64,000 nucleotides of DNA. Source: Armatimonadota bacterium. Lineage in GTDB: Bacteria > Armatimonadota > Fimbriimonadia > Fimbriimonadales > Fimbriimonadaceae. The notes under the pieces were generated by a model. The model had not been told where the DNA came from. It saw only the letters and a list, made by a program, of their open reading frames with translations, and made no database searches. The stretch lies in assembly GCA_018268395.1 (NCBI GenBank), contig JAFDWQ010000002.1, positions 1 through 64,000 of the forward strand, read 5' to 3'. The stretch's first letter is position 1, and every line of letters begins with the position of its first letter. Positions 8,951-16,825 of this stretch are shown here, piece by piece. The translations under genes and the position numbers were made by a program.

Positions 8951-10186
8951 TCAGCTCAGAAGGTGCGTGGGGTTCTCAAGGAACTTCCGCACGACGTTCA
9001 TGAACTTGGCGCCGGTGGCCCCGTCGACCACGCGGTGGTCGAACGAACCCGTCATGTTCATCCGCCACCGGATTTCGATCGACTCGTCGTCGGTCGCCAC
9101 AGGTTTGCGCCCGGCCGTGCTGACGGCCAGAATGGCCGCGTTCGGACCGTTGATGATGGCGGCGAAGTTGTCGACGCCGAGCATGCCCATGTTGCTGATC
9201 GAGAACGTCGAACCGCTCAGTTCGTCGAGCGACAGCTTGTTGTCCCTGGCCCGAGCCGCCAAGTCCTTGGACGCATGTGAGACCTGCCTCAAAGTCAGCG
9301 TGTCGGCGTCCCGGAGGACGGCCACGGTCAGGCCGTCATCGACCGCGACGGCCATGCCGATGTTGACGGCTCCTTTCAGCAGGACGTGGTCGCCGCCAAA
9401 GACGGCGTTGACCTCCGGCATCTCGCGGAGGGCCCGGGCACTGGCGGCGATGATGAAATCGTTGACGCTGACCGCACCGCTCTCTTCCTCTTTAAAGAAA
9501 TCGCGAAGGGCCATGATCCGTTCGACGTCCACCTCGACGGTGACGTAGAAGTGGGGTGCTTCGCGCTTGCTTTGCAGCGTCCGTTCGGCGGTGATGCGAC
9601 GGAGCGGGGTCAAGGCTACTTTCGTATCGGAGGCAGCGGCCGCAGGTGCCGTAACGGTTCCTCGCGGAGGTGCGCTCCCTATGGCGTCACGGACGTCCTT
9701 CTCGACGATCCGGCCACCCGGGCCCGAACCTTGGACACGGGCGATGTCGATGCCGGCTTCAGAGGCGATCTTCTTGGCAAGGGGGCTGGCCTTGACCCTA
9801 CCGCCGTTGGGCGCTACAGGCGTGGCGGTCGCGACAGGCTCGACGGTGCGCTCGGCAGGGGGCGCCATCGCTTCTGCAGACCGGGCTGTCGTTGCCGCCG
9901 GTGCCGGAGCATCCGTCTTTCCGCCTCCCCAGCCCCCAGGAAGCGACTCTCCCGATTTGAGGACTGCGGCGATCGGCGTTCCCACAGGCACGGTCTGCCC
10001 CGCCTGAAGGATGATCCCGGCCAACGTACCGGAGGCGGGAGCCTCCATTTCCAGGGTCGCTTTGTCCGTCTGGATGTTGGCGATCGTCTCGCCGGACTTG
10101 ACTGCGTCTCCCTCGTTCTTCAACCACTCGACGAGGGTGCCTTCCTCCATGCCGTCGCCCATCTTGGGCATGATCACTTCTGTCAT
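8951..10186 (-). CDS. Dihydrolipoamide acetyltransferase, pyruvate dehydrogenase E2-type
   Basis: A 411-residue E2. Seen: one lipoyl domain with the lipoylated Lys42 in IQTDKATLE, a Pro/Ala-rich linker (about 85-125), the peripheral-subunit-binding domain (KASPLAKKIASEAGID, GSGPGGRIVEKDV), a second Ala-rich linker, and the catalytic acyltransferase domain ending with the active-site FDHRVVDG. TDKATLE is the pyruvate-type lipoyl motif. It transfers acetyl from lipoyl to CoA at the core of the complex. No E1 or E3 gene is adjacent. The start at MTEVIM is supported by AAGGTCC upstream. Confidence 0.93.
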   Translation of the reverse strand: MTEVIMPKMGDGMEEGTLVEWLKNEGDAVKSGETIANIQTDKATLEMEAPASGTLAGIILQAGQTVPVGTPIAAVLKSGESLPGGWGGGKTDAPAPAATTARSAEAMAPPAERTVEPVATATPVAPNGGRVKASPLAKKIASEAGIDIARVQGSGPGGRIVEKDVRDAIGSAPPRGTVTAPAAAASDTKVALTPLRRITAERTLQSKREAPHFYVTVEVDVERIMALRDFFKEEESGAVSVNDFIIAASARALREMPEVNAVFGGDHVLLKGAVNIGMAVAVDDGLTVAVLRDADTLTLRQVSHASKDLAARARDNKLSLDELSGSTFSISNMGMLGVDNFAAIINGPNAAILAVSTAGRKPVATDDESIEIRWRMNMTGSFDHRVVDGATGAKFMNVVRKFLENPTHLLS

Positions 10187-10270
10187 GTTCGCTGGACCTT
10201 GCACGTCGGCAGACAGCGTCGTCGCCGGTCGCGTGAGATTACCTGCCGACCTTCGTCGGAAGACGAGAAA

Positions 10271-10299
10271 GGCCCCCGCCCCGTTCTGGGGCGAGGGCC
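10271..10299 (-). terminator. Rho-independent terminator after the histone-like gene
   Basis: Arms GGCCC and GCCCC pair with GGGGC and GGGCC around a 5-nt loop, with a 2-nt internal mismatch; on the minus strand the hairpin is followed by TTTCTC. It lies 22 nt past the stop codon. Confidence 0.7.
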
Positions 10300-10320
10300 G
10301 TTGAGCGACGAGACTGGGCC

Positions 10321-11529
10321 TTAGGCGGCGGCCTTCGGCGAGTTGTTGTAGGAGATGGGCTTGCAGAAGCTGCCCTTCTTGCCGTTGCTGTTGATCCAGC
10401 AGGCGCGGTACTGGACCTTGCCGTTGCCGGAGTAGTTGTGGACGAACGGGAAGTTCGCGCCCTGCGTGAGCTTCTTCCAGCTGTTGCTGCCGTTCTTGAC
10501 CTCGACGTAGGCGGCCTTAGTGCCGCTCGGGAGCGAGAACGTGCCGTTCTTGCTGCTGCCGACGTAGACGTTCACGCCGCTCTTGGAGCCGGTGAACCAC
10601 ACGAACGGGGCCGCGGTCTTGACGTTAGACGTCGTCGACTTCGCGACCTTGGACGTCGAGCGGGCCGAAACGCGCTTCGTCGTCTTAGAGACGGCCTTGA
10701 TCGCCTTCACGGCTTTGGAAGCCGGTTTGACGACGGCCTTCTTGACCGGGGTCGACGACTTGCTCGTGGCGACGGCCTTCTTGGCGACGGTCTTCTTGAC
10801 GGTCGTCGCTTTGCGGGCGGTCGTGCGCTTCGCAGTCGTCTTGCCCTTGGCGACGATCGGTTTGGCCGTGTTGACCACCGGGGTCGACTTGATGACGGCC
10901 TTCTTGATCGCCGGCTTCTTGGCCGTGACCTTCTTGACCGTCGTTTTCTTCATGACCGGCTTGACCGTGGCGGCCGACTTGATGACGGTCTTCGCCCTCG
11001 GAGTGCTTCGGACGGCCGTCTTGGCCGGTGCCTTCTTGGTCGTGGCCTTCTTGGCCGCGATCTTCTTCGTGGCGACCTTCTTGGTCGCAGTCTTCGTCGT
11101 CTTCACGGCTTTGGCCGTGGTCTTCGGTGCTTTCTTCGCGGTGGACGTCTTCTTCGCGACCGTGGTGGTGGTCGTGCCGCCGAACCAGTTCGACCAGTTG
11201 CCGTCGAAATTCTTGTTGGCCGAGATCATGGAGACCATGTTCTGCATGTAGGCCTGATAGGTCGCGAACGCGGTCGTCTGGAACGACTTGTTCCAGGTGC
11301 CGTAAGCCTTGTAGCTAGCCTGCCAGTTCTTGTACCACTGGTTGACGAACTTGATGTCGCTGGCTTTGTAGCCATATTTCTTCGCGTTGGTGTTGAACGC
11401 TTTGTTGAAGTGCGTGAAGCACGTGTGGAAAGCGCTCCAGTTTTTCGGAAGGTTGTACGTTGCCAAGTTTCCTCTTTCCTCTGCCGTCAGGCGTCGTGGA
11501 GCCAGGTTGCACCTAGCTCGGACCGTCAT
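10321..11529 (-). CDS. Histone H1-like Lys/Thr/Ala-rich protein with two aromatic end domains
   Basis: Up to 402 residues in three parts. Seen: an N-terminal domain (about 24-117) rich in Trp, Tyr, Phe and Asn (NLPKNWSAFHTCFTHFNKAF, GNWSNWFGG); a low-complexity linker (about 119-306) made of repeats such as TKKVATKKIAAKK and VKKVTAKKPAIKK, strongly basic with almost no acidic residues; and a beta-like C-terminal domain (about 307-395: FVWFTGSKSGVNVYVGSS, VQYRACWINSNGKKGSF). Known: AKKA/TKKA tails bind DNA in bacterial H1-like proteins and HU variants. I infer nucleic-acid or polyanion binding. TTG 11466, preceded by AGAGG, is an alternative start; the first 21 residues are Arg-rich and differ in style. 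A strong terminator follows. Confidence 0.85.
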   Translation of the reverse strand: MTVRARCNLAPRRLTAEERGNLATYNLPKNWSAFHTCFTHFNKAFNTNAKKYGYKASDIKFVNQWYKNWQASYKAYGTWNKSFQTTAFATYQAYMQNMVSMISANKNFDGNWSNWFGGTTTTTVAKKTSTAKKAPKTTAKAVKTTKTATKKVATKKIAAKKATTKKAPAKTAVRSTPRAKTVIKSAATVKPVMKKTTVKKVTAKKPAIKKAVIKSTPVVNTAKPIVAKGKTTAKRTTARKATTVKKTVAKKAVATSKSSTPVKKAVVKPASKAVKAIKAVSKTTKRVSARSTSKVAKSTTSNVKTAAPFVWFTGSKSGVNVYVGSSKNGTFSLPSGTKAAYVEVKNGSNSWKKLTQGANFPFVHNYSGNGKVQYRACWINSNGKKGSFCKPISYNNSPKAAA

Positions 11530-11619
11530 TGGTGCATGGTCGGTAATCTTTTCGGGGAACTTTAGGTTTGGGTCCTAGAAACGGCCTCGCCCAGGTTCAA
11601 ACTAGACGTAGGGACAACG

Positions 11620-12504
11620 ATGCTCGCATTCCTTTTGGCGCAGGCGCCCGTCCAGACGACAGGGCCCGACATCGCCTATATCGCACGCTATTACACGCCC
11701 GAAAACAGCAAGGCCAAGAGCCGTTCCGCGGTGTACGTCTGCGACTGGACCGGCAAACGGACGCGGAAAGTCGCGACGCCAGAAAAGGACGTCTACGCCG
11801 TCGTCTGGGCGGGCTCCGGCCGCCTCGTGTGGTTCTGCGACGGCAAGACGGGGCCCGACGAAGTCTGGACGGCGACGCCCCAAGGGGCCGACGCCCGCCA
11901 GATCGGGACCGTCTCCAATCCCGAGCCGTGGCACAGCCACCCCGGAACGCCGTACTTCCAAGACGCCTCGGGGGTGGAACCCGTGTGGTACACGGTCACT
12001 CCGGAGGGGGCCCTCACGAAGACGACGACTCCGGTCTCGCCTTTTGCCGCCATCAGTCACGACCTTTCGTCGAAGGACGGCAAGTGGAGCCTACGGATCA
12101 ACGACGACGACGAGGGGAAACTCGTCCTGTTCGACAGTCAGGGTGCTGCGAAGGACCTGGCCCACCAAGGAATGTTCTACGACGCGAAAGTCGAACCGGC
12201 CCGAGACCGGGTCTGGATCCGGACGCGCGACCACGACAGCACGACAGGCACGCACTTTTGGCTCTACACCGTCGACTGGGCAGGACGGCGGCTCGTGCCC
12301 CGGATCGAGGACTACGCCATGGCCGACTTTTGGCCGTCCCGTGACGAGACGGTGTACATGCTTCCCCGTTCCCTCGGCAAACTTGGGAAGAAGACGCAGG
12401 TCTGGGTCAGTCCGATGTTCGCGGGAAACGTCCGGACCGGACAGTTCAGGAAAATCGTTTCGGGCACGGTCTGGGTGCAGTGGGTCGCCCTGCAGCCTCG
12501 CTGA
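11620..12504 (+). CDS. TolB-like propeller-type protein, possibly exported
   Basis: A 294-residue protein. Seen: a short hydrophobic N-terminus (MLAFLLAQAP) that could act as a minimal signal, then repeated beta blades with motifs such as SAVYVCDWTGKRTRKVATP, VVWAGSGRLVWFCDG and DFWPSRDETVYML, which resemble WD40-like/TolB blades. No catalytic residues stand out. It is likely a scaffold or binding protein; partner unknown. The tail faces carA across 6 nt. Confidence 0.72.
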   Translation: MLAFLLAQAPVQTTGPDIAYIARYYTPENSKAKSRSAVYVCDWTGKRTRKVATPEKDVYAVVWAGSGRLVWFCDGKTGPDEVWTATPQGADARQIGTVSNPEPWHSHPGTPYFQDASGVEPVWYTVTPEGALTKTTTPVSPFAAISHDLSSKDGKWSLRINDDDEGKLVLFDSQGAAKDLAHQGMFYDAKVEPARDRVWIRTRDHDSTTGTHFWLYTVDWAGRRLVPRIEDYAMADFWPSRDETVYMLPRSLGKLGKKTQVWVSPMFAGNVRTGQFRKIVSGTVWVQWVALQPR

Positions 12505-12510
12505 AAGCCG

Positions 12511-13617
12511 TCAGCGTCGGCGTTCCATCTGGGCCACGAACTGCTGGAAGTACTTCCGCGAATCCCAAGGTCCAGGCGCTGCTTCAGGGTGGTACTGGAT
12601 GCTTTGCGCATCGGCATCGGGGATCCGGATGCCTTCGACCGTCCCATCGTTCAGGTTCACTTGCGTGACCTTTGCACCCGTGCCGGTCAAAGACGCCGGG
12701 TCGACCGCGTATCCGTGGTTTTGGCTTGTGATGGTCACGGTGCCGTCCTCCAAGTCTTGGACGGGATGGTTCGACCCCCGATGGCCGAATTTGAGCTTAT
12801 ACGTCGAGCCCCCGACCGCTTGGCACAAGACCTGGTTGCCTAAGCAGATTCCGAAGACGGGGAGTCGTCCGAGTAGGTCGCGCGCGGTCTGGACGACACG
12901 GCCCAGCCTTGCAGGATCGCCCGGGCCGGGAGAGAAGAGCACACCGTCCGGGTTCCAGCCGAGGATCTCGTCCGCCGTCGCTGTGGCGGGAAGGACGATC
13001 GTGCGGACGCCGAGGGCCGCGAACCTCCGCAGAATGTTGTACTTCAGGCCGCAGTCGACCGCGACCATCTTATGCCGCATGTCGCCGCTCGGCTCGTCGA
13101 CGCCTTCCCTGCCCTCCCGGCCCCAGGCGTAGGGCGCGCGCGTGGTCACCTGATGGACGAAATCGGTTTCGTCGTAGCGCGTTGCGCCCTGGGCGGCGGC
13201 CAGGGCCGCTTCCGGCCCTTCGGTGCTGACGGCCCCCATGAGGACCCCCGAATTCCGGATATGGAGCGTCAGGGACCGGGTGTCGACACCCTGGATCGAG
13301 ACGAGTCCCCGTTCGTGCAGAAAGTCGTCGAGAGGGCGCTTGCTCCGCCAGTTGCTAGGGTGTTCGCAGACCTCCTTACATACGATCGAGGTCGGTTGGA
13401 TCCGGTCCGATTCGAAGTCGTCGTCGTTGATGCCGTAGTTCCCGATCAAGGGATACGTGAAGACGACGGCTTGTCCCGCGTAGCTGGGATCGGAAAGTAT
13501 TTCCTGATAGCCGGTCATGCCCGTGTTGAACACGACCTCTCCGACGCTCGTCCCTTCGGCGCCGAGTCGGCGGCCGGCGAGGACGGTTCCGTCACTGAGG
13601 GCGAGGTGTGCGGTCAA
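12511..13617 (-). CDS. carA: Carbamoyl-phosphate synthase small subunit
   Basis: 368 residues, close to the family's ~380. Glutamine amidotransferase subunit that supplies ammonia to CarB for arginine and pyrimidine synthesis. Seen: N-terminal CPSase domain (NTGMTGYQEILSDPSYAGQ), and a class I amidotransferase domain with nucleophile Cys258 (FGICLGNQ), His343 and Glu345 (QYHPEAAPGP). The start must be TTG: the conserved LALSDGTVLAG begins right there, and TATAGT sits 13 nt before it. A much longer upstream reading is antisense to the thioredoxin-like gene and is not real. carB is not adjacent. Confidence 0.95.
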   Translation of the reverse strand: MTAHLALSDGTVLAGRRLGAEGTSVGEVVFNTGMTGYQEILSDPSYAGQAVVFTYPLIGNYGINDDDFESDRIQPTSIVCKEVCEHPSNWRSKRPLDDFLHERGLVSIQGVDTRSLTLHIRNSGVLMGAVSTEGPEAALAAAQGATRYDETDFVHQVTTRAPYAWGREGREGVDEPSGDMRHKMVAVDCGLKYNILRRFAALGVRTIVLPATATADEILGWNPDGVLFSPGPGDPARLGRVVQTARDLLGRLPVFGICLGNQVLCQAVGGSTYKLKFGHRGSNHPVQDLEDGTVTITSQNHGYAVDPASLTGTGAKVTQVNLNDGTVEGIRIPDADAQSIQYHPEAAPGPWDSRKYFQQFVAQMERRR

Positions 13618-13629
13618 GGGCCGCTCAGG

Positions 13630-13635
13630 ACTATA
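13630..13635 (-). promoter_or_regulatory. -10 box for carA
   Basis: TATAGT on the minus strand, its last base 13 nt before the TTG start; predicted leader about 6 nt. It supports the TTG start. Confidence 0.55.
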
Positions 13636-13710
13636 CCGTCCGGTGCGGCACCCGACCCGGCCCGTCCGGACACGTTTGCGACGACGGTCCCGGAATCGGA
13701 AAACCTCGTC

Positions 13711-13716
13711 TAGAAT
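13711..13716 (+). promoter_or_regulatory. -10 box, leaderless start of the thioredoxin-like gene
   Basis: TAGAAT whose last base is 7 nt before the ATG, so the first transcribed base should be the A of the start codon. Confidence 0.6.
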
Positions 13717-13722
13717 AAGGCC

Positions 13723-14265
13723 ATGCGGTGCTTCAAGATCGCCCTCGTCTTTGCCGTCGTCTCGTCCAGCGCCGCTGCGCTCGCCCAGGCGAAACCCGCC
13801 GACGCCCTGATGAAGTCGGCCTTTGCCAAGGCCAAGTCCGAGAAGAAGGCCGTGTTCCTTTCGTTCCACGCGTCGTGGTGCGGATGGTGCCATAAGCTCG
13901 AAGGCTTTCTGAACAAGCCTGAGATCAAGTCGGTCTGGGACAAGCGCTTCGTGACGGTGTGGCTGACCGTCATGGAGAGCGAGGGAAAGAAGGCCGACGA
14001 GAACCCGGGCGGCGACGCCTGGCTCAAAAAGTACGGCGGTTCGTCCGAAGGCATTCCGTACTCGATCGTGTTCGACGCGGGCGGTAAAGCGCTCGCCGAT
14101 TCGCGTGCGAACGGCAAGGCCGGCGGCAACATCGGGTACCCGGCCAAGCCGGAGGAGATCGCCTGGTTCATGTCGATGCTCGATAAGGTCAAATCCATGA
14201 CCGCACAAGAGCGCGCGACCATCAAAAAGGCCCTCGAAGAAGAGGGTGCCAAGATCGGCGGCTAA
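13723..14265 (+). CDS. Exported thioredoxin-like protein (CGWC)
   Basis: 180 residues. Seen: signal peptide (IALVFAVVSSSAAALAQ), then VFLSFHASWCGWCHKLEGF, the redox motif CxxC with Gly-Trp between the cysteines as in the thioredoxin_7/DUF255 group, a cis-Pro segment GIPYSIVFD, and a C-terminal charged helix. Likely a periplasmic thiol reductase or chaperone for secreted proteins. It is followed by a clear terminator and separated from leuA. Confidence 0.88.
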   Translation: MRCFKIALVFAVVSSSAAALAQAKPADALMKSAFAKAKSEKKAVFLSFHASWCGWCHKLEGFLNKPEIKSVWDKRFVTVWLTVMESEGKKADENPGGDAWLKKYGGSSEGIPYSIVFDAGGKALADSRANGKAGGNIGYPAKPEEIAWFMSMLDKVKSMTAQERATIKKALEEEGAKIGG

Positions 14266-14284
14266 GGTCAAGCTCGTGCGACGG

Positions 14285-14310
14285 CCGGGCCAGGGTGTTC
14301 CCTTGCCCGG
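14285..14310 (+). terminator. Rho-independent terminator
   Basis: 11-nt arms CCGGGCCAGGG and CCCTTGCCCGG (one mismatch) around a TGTT loop, followed by TCCTTTTCG. It ends the thioredoxin-like transcript ahead of the leuA promoter. Confidence 0.8.
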
Positions 14311-14350
14311 TCCTTTTCGTCTTGCGGGAGCCCTCCGCCCGTCCGCGTCG

Positions 14351-14356
14351 TATAAT
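14351..14356 (+). promoter_or_regulatory. -10 box for leuA
   Basis: Perfect TATAAT, last base 12 nt before the ATG; predicted leader about 5 nt. There is no room for a leader-peptide attenuator. Confidence 0.6.
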
Positions 14357-14367
14357 CCAGCAAAGAC

Positions 14368-15513
14368 ATGTCTGACCGCGTGTACGTCTTCGACACGACC
14401 CTTCGCGACGGCGAGCAAAGCCCTGGCGTCCGGCTCTCGATGCCCGAGAAGCTCGAGATCGGGCACGCTCTGGTCGAACTCGGCGTCGACATTATCGAAG
14501 CCGGCTTCCCCATCAGTTCGCCCGGCGATTTCGAAGCGGTGAACATGCTCGCCCGTGAACTGCGAGGGGTCCAGGTCTGCGGCCTCACGCGAGCCCGTGA
14601 GAAAGACATCGACGTCGCTGGGGAAGCGCTCAAACCTGCCGAAGACCCGCGGATCCATACAGGCCTCGGAGTGAGTCAGAACCACCTTCAGCACAAGCTG
14701 AAGATGACGGCCGACCAGGCCCTTGAAACGGGGGTCAACGCCGTCAAGCACGCGCGCAAGTACACCGACAACATCGAGTACTTCATGGAGGATTCAGGCC
14801 GGGCCGACCGCGAATACGTGTACCGCGTCGTCGAGTCGGTCATCGCCGCGGGTGCGACGACGATCAACGTCCCGGACACCACGGGATACACCTATCCCGA
14901 GGAGTACCGTGCGCTCATGGCGGGCATCCGCAACAACGTGCCCAACATCGATAAGGCCGTTCTGAGCTGCCATTGCCACAACGACCTCGGCATGGCGACG
15001 GCCAATACCCTAGGCGGCGTCCTTGGTGGCGCGAGACAGGTCGAAGTCACGGTCAACGGGATCGGCGAGCGGGCCGGCAACACCGCGCTCGAAGAAGTCG
15101 TCATGAGCTTCCGGATCCGCCAAGACCTGTTTCAAGTCGACACTAAGGTGGACTCGACGAAGCTCCTGGCCGTCAGCAAGCTCGTCTCCAGACTGACCGG
15201 AATGATGGTCCAGCGGAACAAGGCCGTCGTGGGGGCGAACGCCTATGCCCACAGTTCCGGCATCCACCAGGACGGAGTCCTGAAAGAACGGTCGACCTAC
15301 GAGATCATTGCGCCCGAACTCGTCGGCGCCGAGAAGAGCGAAATCATCCTGACCGCCCGGTCGGGCCGCCACGGGTTGAGGCACCGCTTGGCCGAAATGG
15401 GGTTCAGCTTCAACGAGGACCGTTTCGAAGACCTTTACAACCGGTTCTTGGAGGTCGCGGACACGAAGACGGAGGTCGGTGAAGAGGATTTGCGCGAACT
15501 CGTCTCAGCCTGA
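14368..15513 (+). CDS. leuA: 2-isopropylmalate synthase, catalytic part only
   Basis: 381 residues. Condenses acetyl-CoA and 2-oxoisovalerate, the first step of leucine synthesis. Seen: the DRE-TIM metallolyase signature TTLRDGEQSPGV, GFPISSPGDFEAV, and the metal-ligand motif SCHCHNDLGMATANT, then NGIGERAGNTALEEV and HSSGIHQDG, which sit in the conserved linker/subdomain. Typical LeuA is about 500-560 residues with a C-terminal leucine-binding regulatory domain; that domain is absent and the frame closes cleanly. Homocitrate synthases of similar length are an alternative. HQDGVLKE and the overall LeuA-like sequence favour isopropylmalate synthase. Confidence 0.85.
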   Translation: MSDRVYVFDTTLRDGEQSPGVRLSMPEKLEIGHALVELGVDIIEAGFPISSPGDFEAVNMLARELRGVQVCGLTRAREKDIDVAGEALKPAEDPRIHTGLGVSQNHLQHKLKMTADQALETGVNAVKHARKYTDNIEYFMEDSGRADREYVYRVVESVIAAGATTINVPDTTGYTYPEEYRALMAGIRNNVPNIDKAVLSCHCHNDLGMATANTLGGVLGGARQVEVTVNGIGERAGNTALEEVVMSFRIRQDLFQVDTKVDSTKLLAVSKLVSRLTGMMVQRNKAVVGANAYAHSSGIHQDGVLKERSTYEIIAPELVGAEKSEIILTARSGRHGLRHRLAEMGFSFNEDRFEDLYNRFLEVADTKTEVGEEDLRELVSA

Positions 15514-15572
15514 AAAAGCGTCCCTGACGGTCTGACGGCGGCGAAAAGTTCAATAAGTACCGTTCTGTCTAC

Positions 15573-15601
15573 TTGTTTCGCTATGGTCAGGCCTATATAG
15601 T
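15573..15601 (+). promoter_or_regulatory. Promoter with long leader for the first prepilin gene
   Basis: TTGTTT (15573-15578), exactly 17 nt, then TATAGT (15596-15601). Unlike most genes here it predicts a 65-nt leader. In the leader CCCGG (15634-15638) can pair with CCGGG (15654-15658), which overlaps the GGGAGG Shine-Dalgarno. Confidence 0.5.
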
Positions 15602-15673
15602 TGCGCTAATGCGCGGGGCATGACCGCGCGGGACCCGGTTCGGTGCAGTCCGTCCGGGAGGATACATAGCCCT

Positions 15674-16549
15674 ATGTCCATAAAACGAGCCTTCACGCTC
15701 ATCGAGCTTCTCGTCGTGATCGCGATCATCGCGATCCTGGCTGCGATCCTCTTCCCTGTGTTCGCGCAGGCGAAGGTCGCGGCGAAGGGAGCGGCCAGCA
15801 TCAGCAACGACAAGCAGGTGTCGACCGCTTCGATGATCTATCTCACCGACTACGACGACCATCCCGTCCTCATGGCGCAAGGCGACGGGGACGCCCCGCT
15901 CCTCCTTCTCGGCAACCCGTACAAGCCGTGGGCCTACCTGTTGACGCCGTACTGCAAGAACAGCGACATCTTCCAAGACCCGCTGATCCAGAAGGAGCCG
16001 AACGACTTGGCCGCCCAGGGGGCGCCGGACAGCCTGATCTGGCAGTACCGCACCCAGTACGGCTATGCCTTCACGATCCATTCGCCGACGTTGCCCTCCG
16101 GGAACACCTGGATCACCACGCCGACGGTGCAGACCGCTCTCGCCCAACCCGCCGAGACGGTCATGTTCATCATGAAGAAGTCGCGGAACAGCAACCCCGA
16201 CTGGCTTTGGGTCGGCTCCCTCATCTGGGGCGCCAACCTCGTCAACCCGCCGGTCCTGAACTTCAACGACACGCCCGTCGGAGTCGTCAACCCGCACTCT
16301 TACGTCGTGCCATACGGCTGCTGGGGAACGGGCTGCACGGCCTACTCGAGCCAGTCGGAAGAGGAAGGAAGCTTGACGGGCGGCGTCGCACTGCGCAAGG
16401 CGAAGAAATCGATCGTCGCCATGTCGGACGGCCATGTCAAAGTCATGTCGGCCGGAGCGTTGGCCGCAGGGACCGACTGGAGTCCGACGAAGGCCGGGTA
16501 CACGGTCAAGCTGACCGAAAAGTCGCGCTACCTGTGGGACATGGACTGA
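15674..16549 (+). CDS. Prepilin-like protein with type IV N-terminal methylation motif
   Basis: 291 residues. Seen: leader MSIKRA, then [16 protein letters not shown], the prepilin-peptidase recognition site plus membrane helix, with Ala rather than the usual Gly at the cleavage position. The FPVFAQAK helix follows, then a globular domain with SDGHVKV near the end, the DG-type motif of this pseudopilin class. Known: such proteins are exported and assembled or surface-displayed; the partner is unknown. The start is set by GGGAGG upstream and the short leader. The stop overlaps the next ATG by one base, so a lipoprotein is co-translated. Confidence 0.9.
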   Translation: MSIKRAFTLIELLVVIAIIAILAAILFPVFAQAKVAAKGAASISNDKQVSTASMIYLTDYDDHPVLMAQGDGDAPLLLLGNPYKPWAYLLTPYCKNSDIFQDPLIQKEPNDLAAQGAPDSLIWQYRTQYGYAFTIHSPTLPSGNTWITTPTVQTALAQPAETVMFIMKKSRNSNPDWLWVGSLIWGANLVNPPVLNFNDTPVGVVNPHSYVVPYGCWGTGCTAYSSQSEEEGSLTGGVALRKAKKSIVAMSDGHVKVMSAGALAAGTDWSPTKAGYTVKLTEKSRYLWDMD

Positions 16550-16755
16550 TGAAAGGCCTGACGCTCGTTCTTGGCCTCGCGCTCTTGGCCGGCTGCTCGT
16601 CGCAACCCGAACCGGCAGCCCAGCAGCCGCCCGTTAAGCCGGATCCGGTCAAGTCCGGTGACGGACCGGCACCGACGAAATCCGGCGGAGAGATCCAAAT
16701 GAACCCGAACGCCGGTAAGGTCAATCAGCCCGGCAGCGCGCTCAACAACCGATAA
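16549..16755 (+). CDS. Small Pro-rich lipoprotein
   Basis: 68 residues, in a TGATG overlap with the prepilin gene. Seen: MKGLTLVLGLALLAGC, a lipoprotein signal with lipobox LAGC, followed by a disordered tail rich in Pro, Gln, Ser and Gly ending NQPGSALNNR. Likely an outer-surface lipoprotein; it may anchor or accompany the prepilin. It closes 22 nt before a strong terminator. Confidence 0.8.
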   Translation: MKGLTLVLGLALLAGCSSQPEPAAQQPPVKPDPVKSGDGPAPTKSGGEIQMNPNAGKVNQPGSALNNR

Positions 16756-16777
16756 CACGCCACATGGAGAGGAACGG

Positions 16778-16807
16778 ACGGCCCGCCTTCGAGAGAAGGC
16801 GGGCCGT
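16778..16807. terminator. Bidirectional terminator between convergent genes
   Basis: Perfect 13-bp stem (arm ACGGCCCGCCTTC) with a GAGA tetraloop, between the lipoprotein stop and the E2 stop on the opposite strand. It can serve both directions; T-runs are weak. Confidence 0.8.
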
Positions 16808-16825
16808 TCCGGTTCGACGTGGCCC

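Noticed and set aside
10438-11565. A 375-residue plus-strand frame opposite the histone-like gene, rich in Leu, Arg, Asp and Gly.
   Set aside because: Its repeats are only the complement of the Lys-rich linker codons; the minus strand has structured domains and a terminator.
13618-14751. A long N-terminal extension of carA.
   Set aside because: It runs antisense through the thioredoxin-like gene and into leuA, has no CarA similarity, and the family's N-terminus begins at the TTG preceded by TATAGT.
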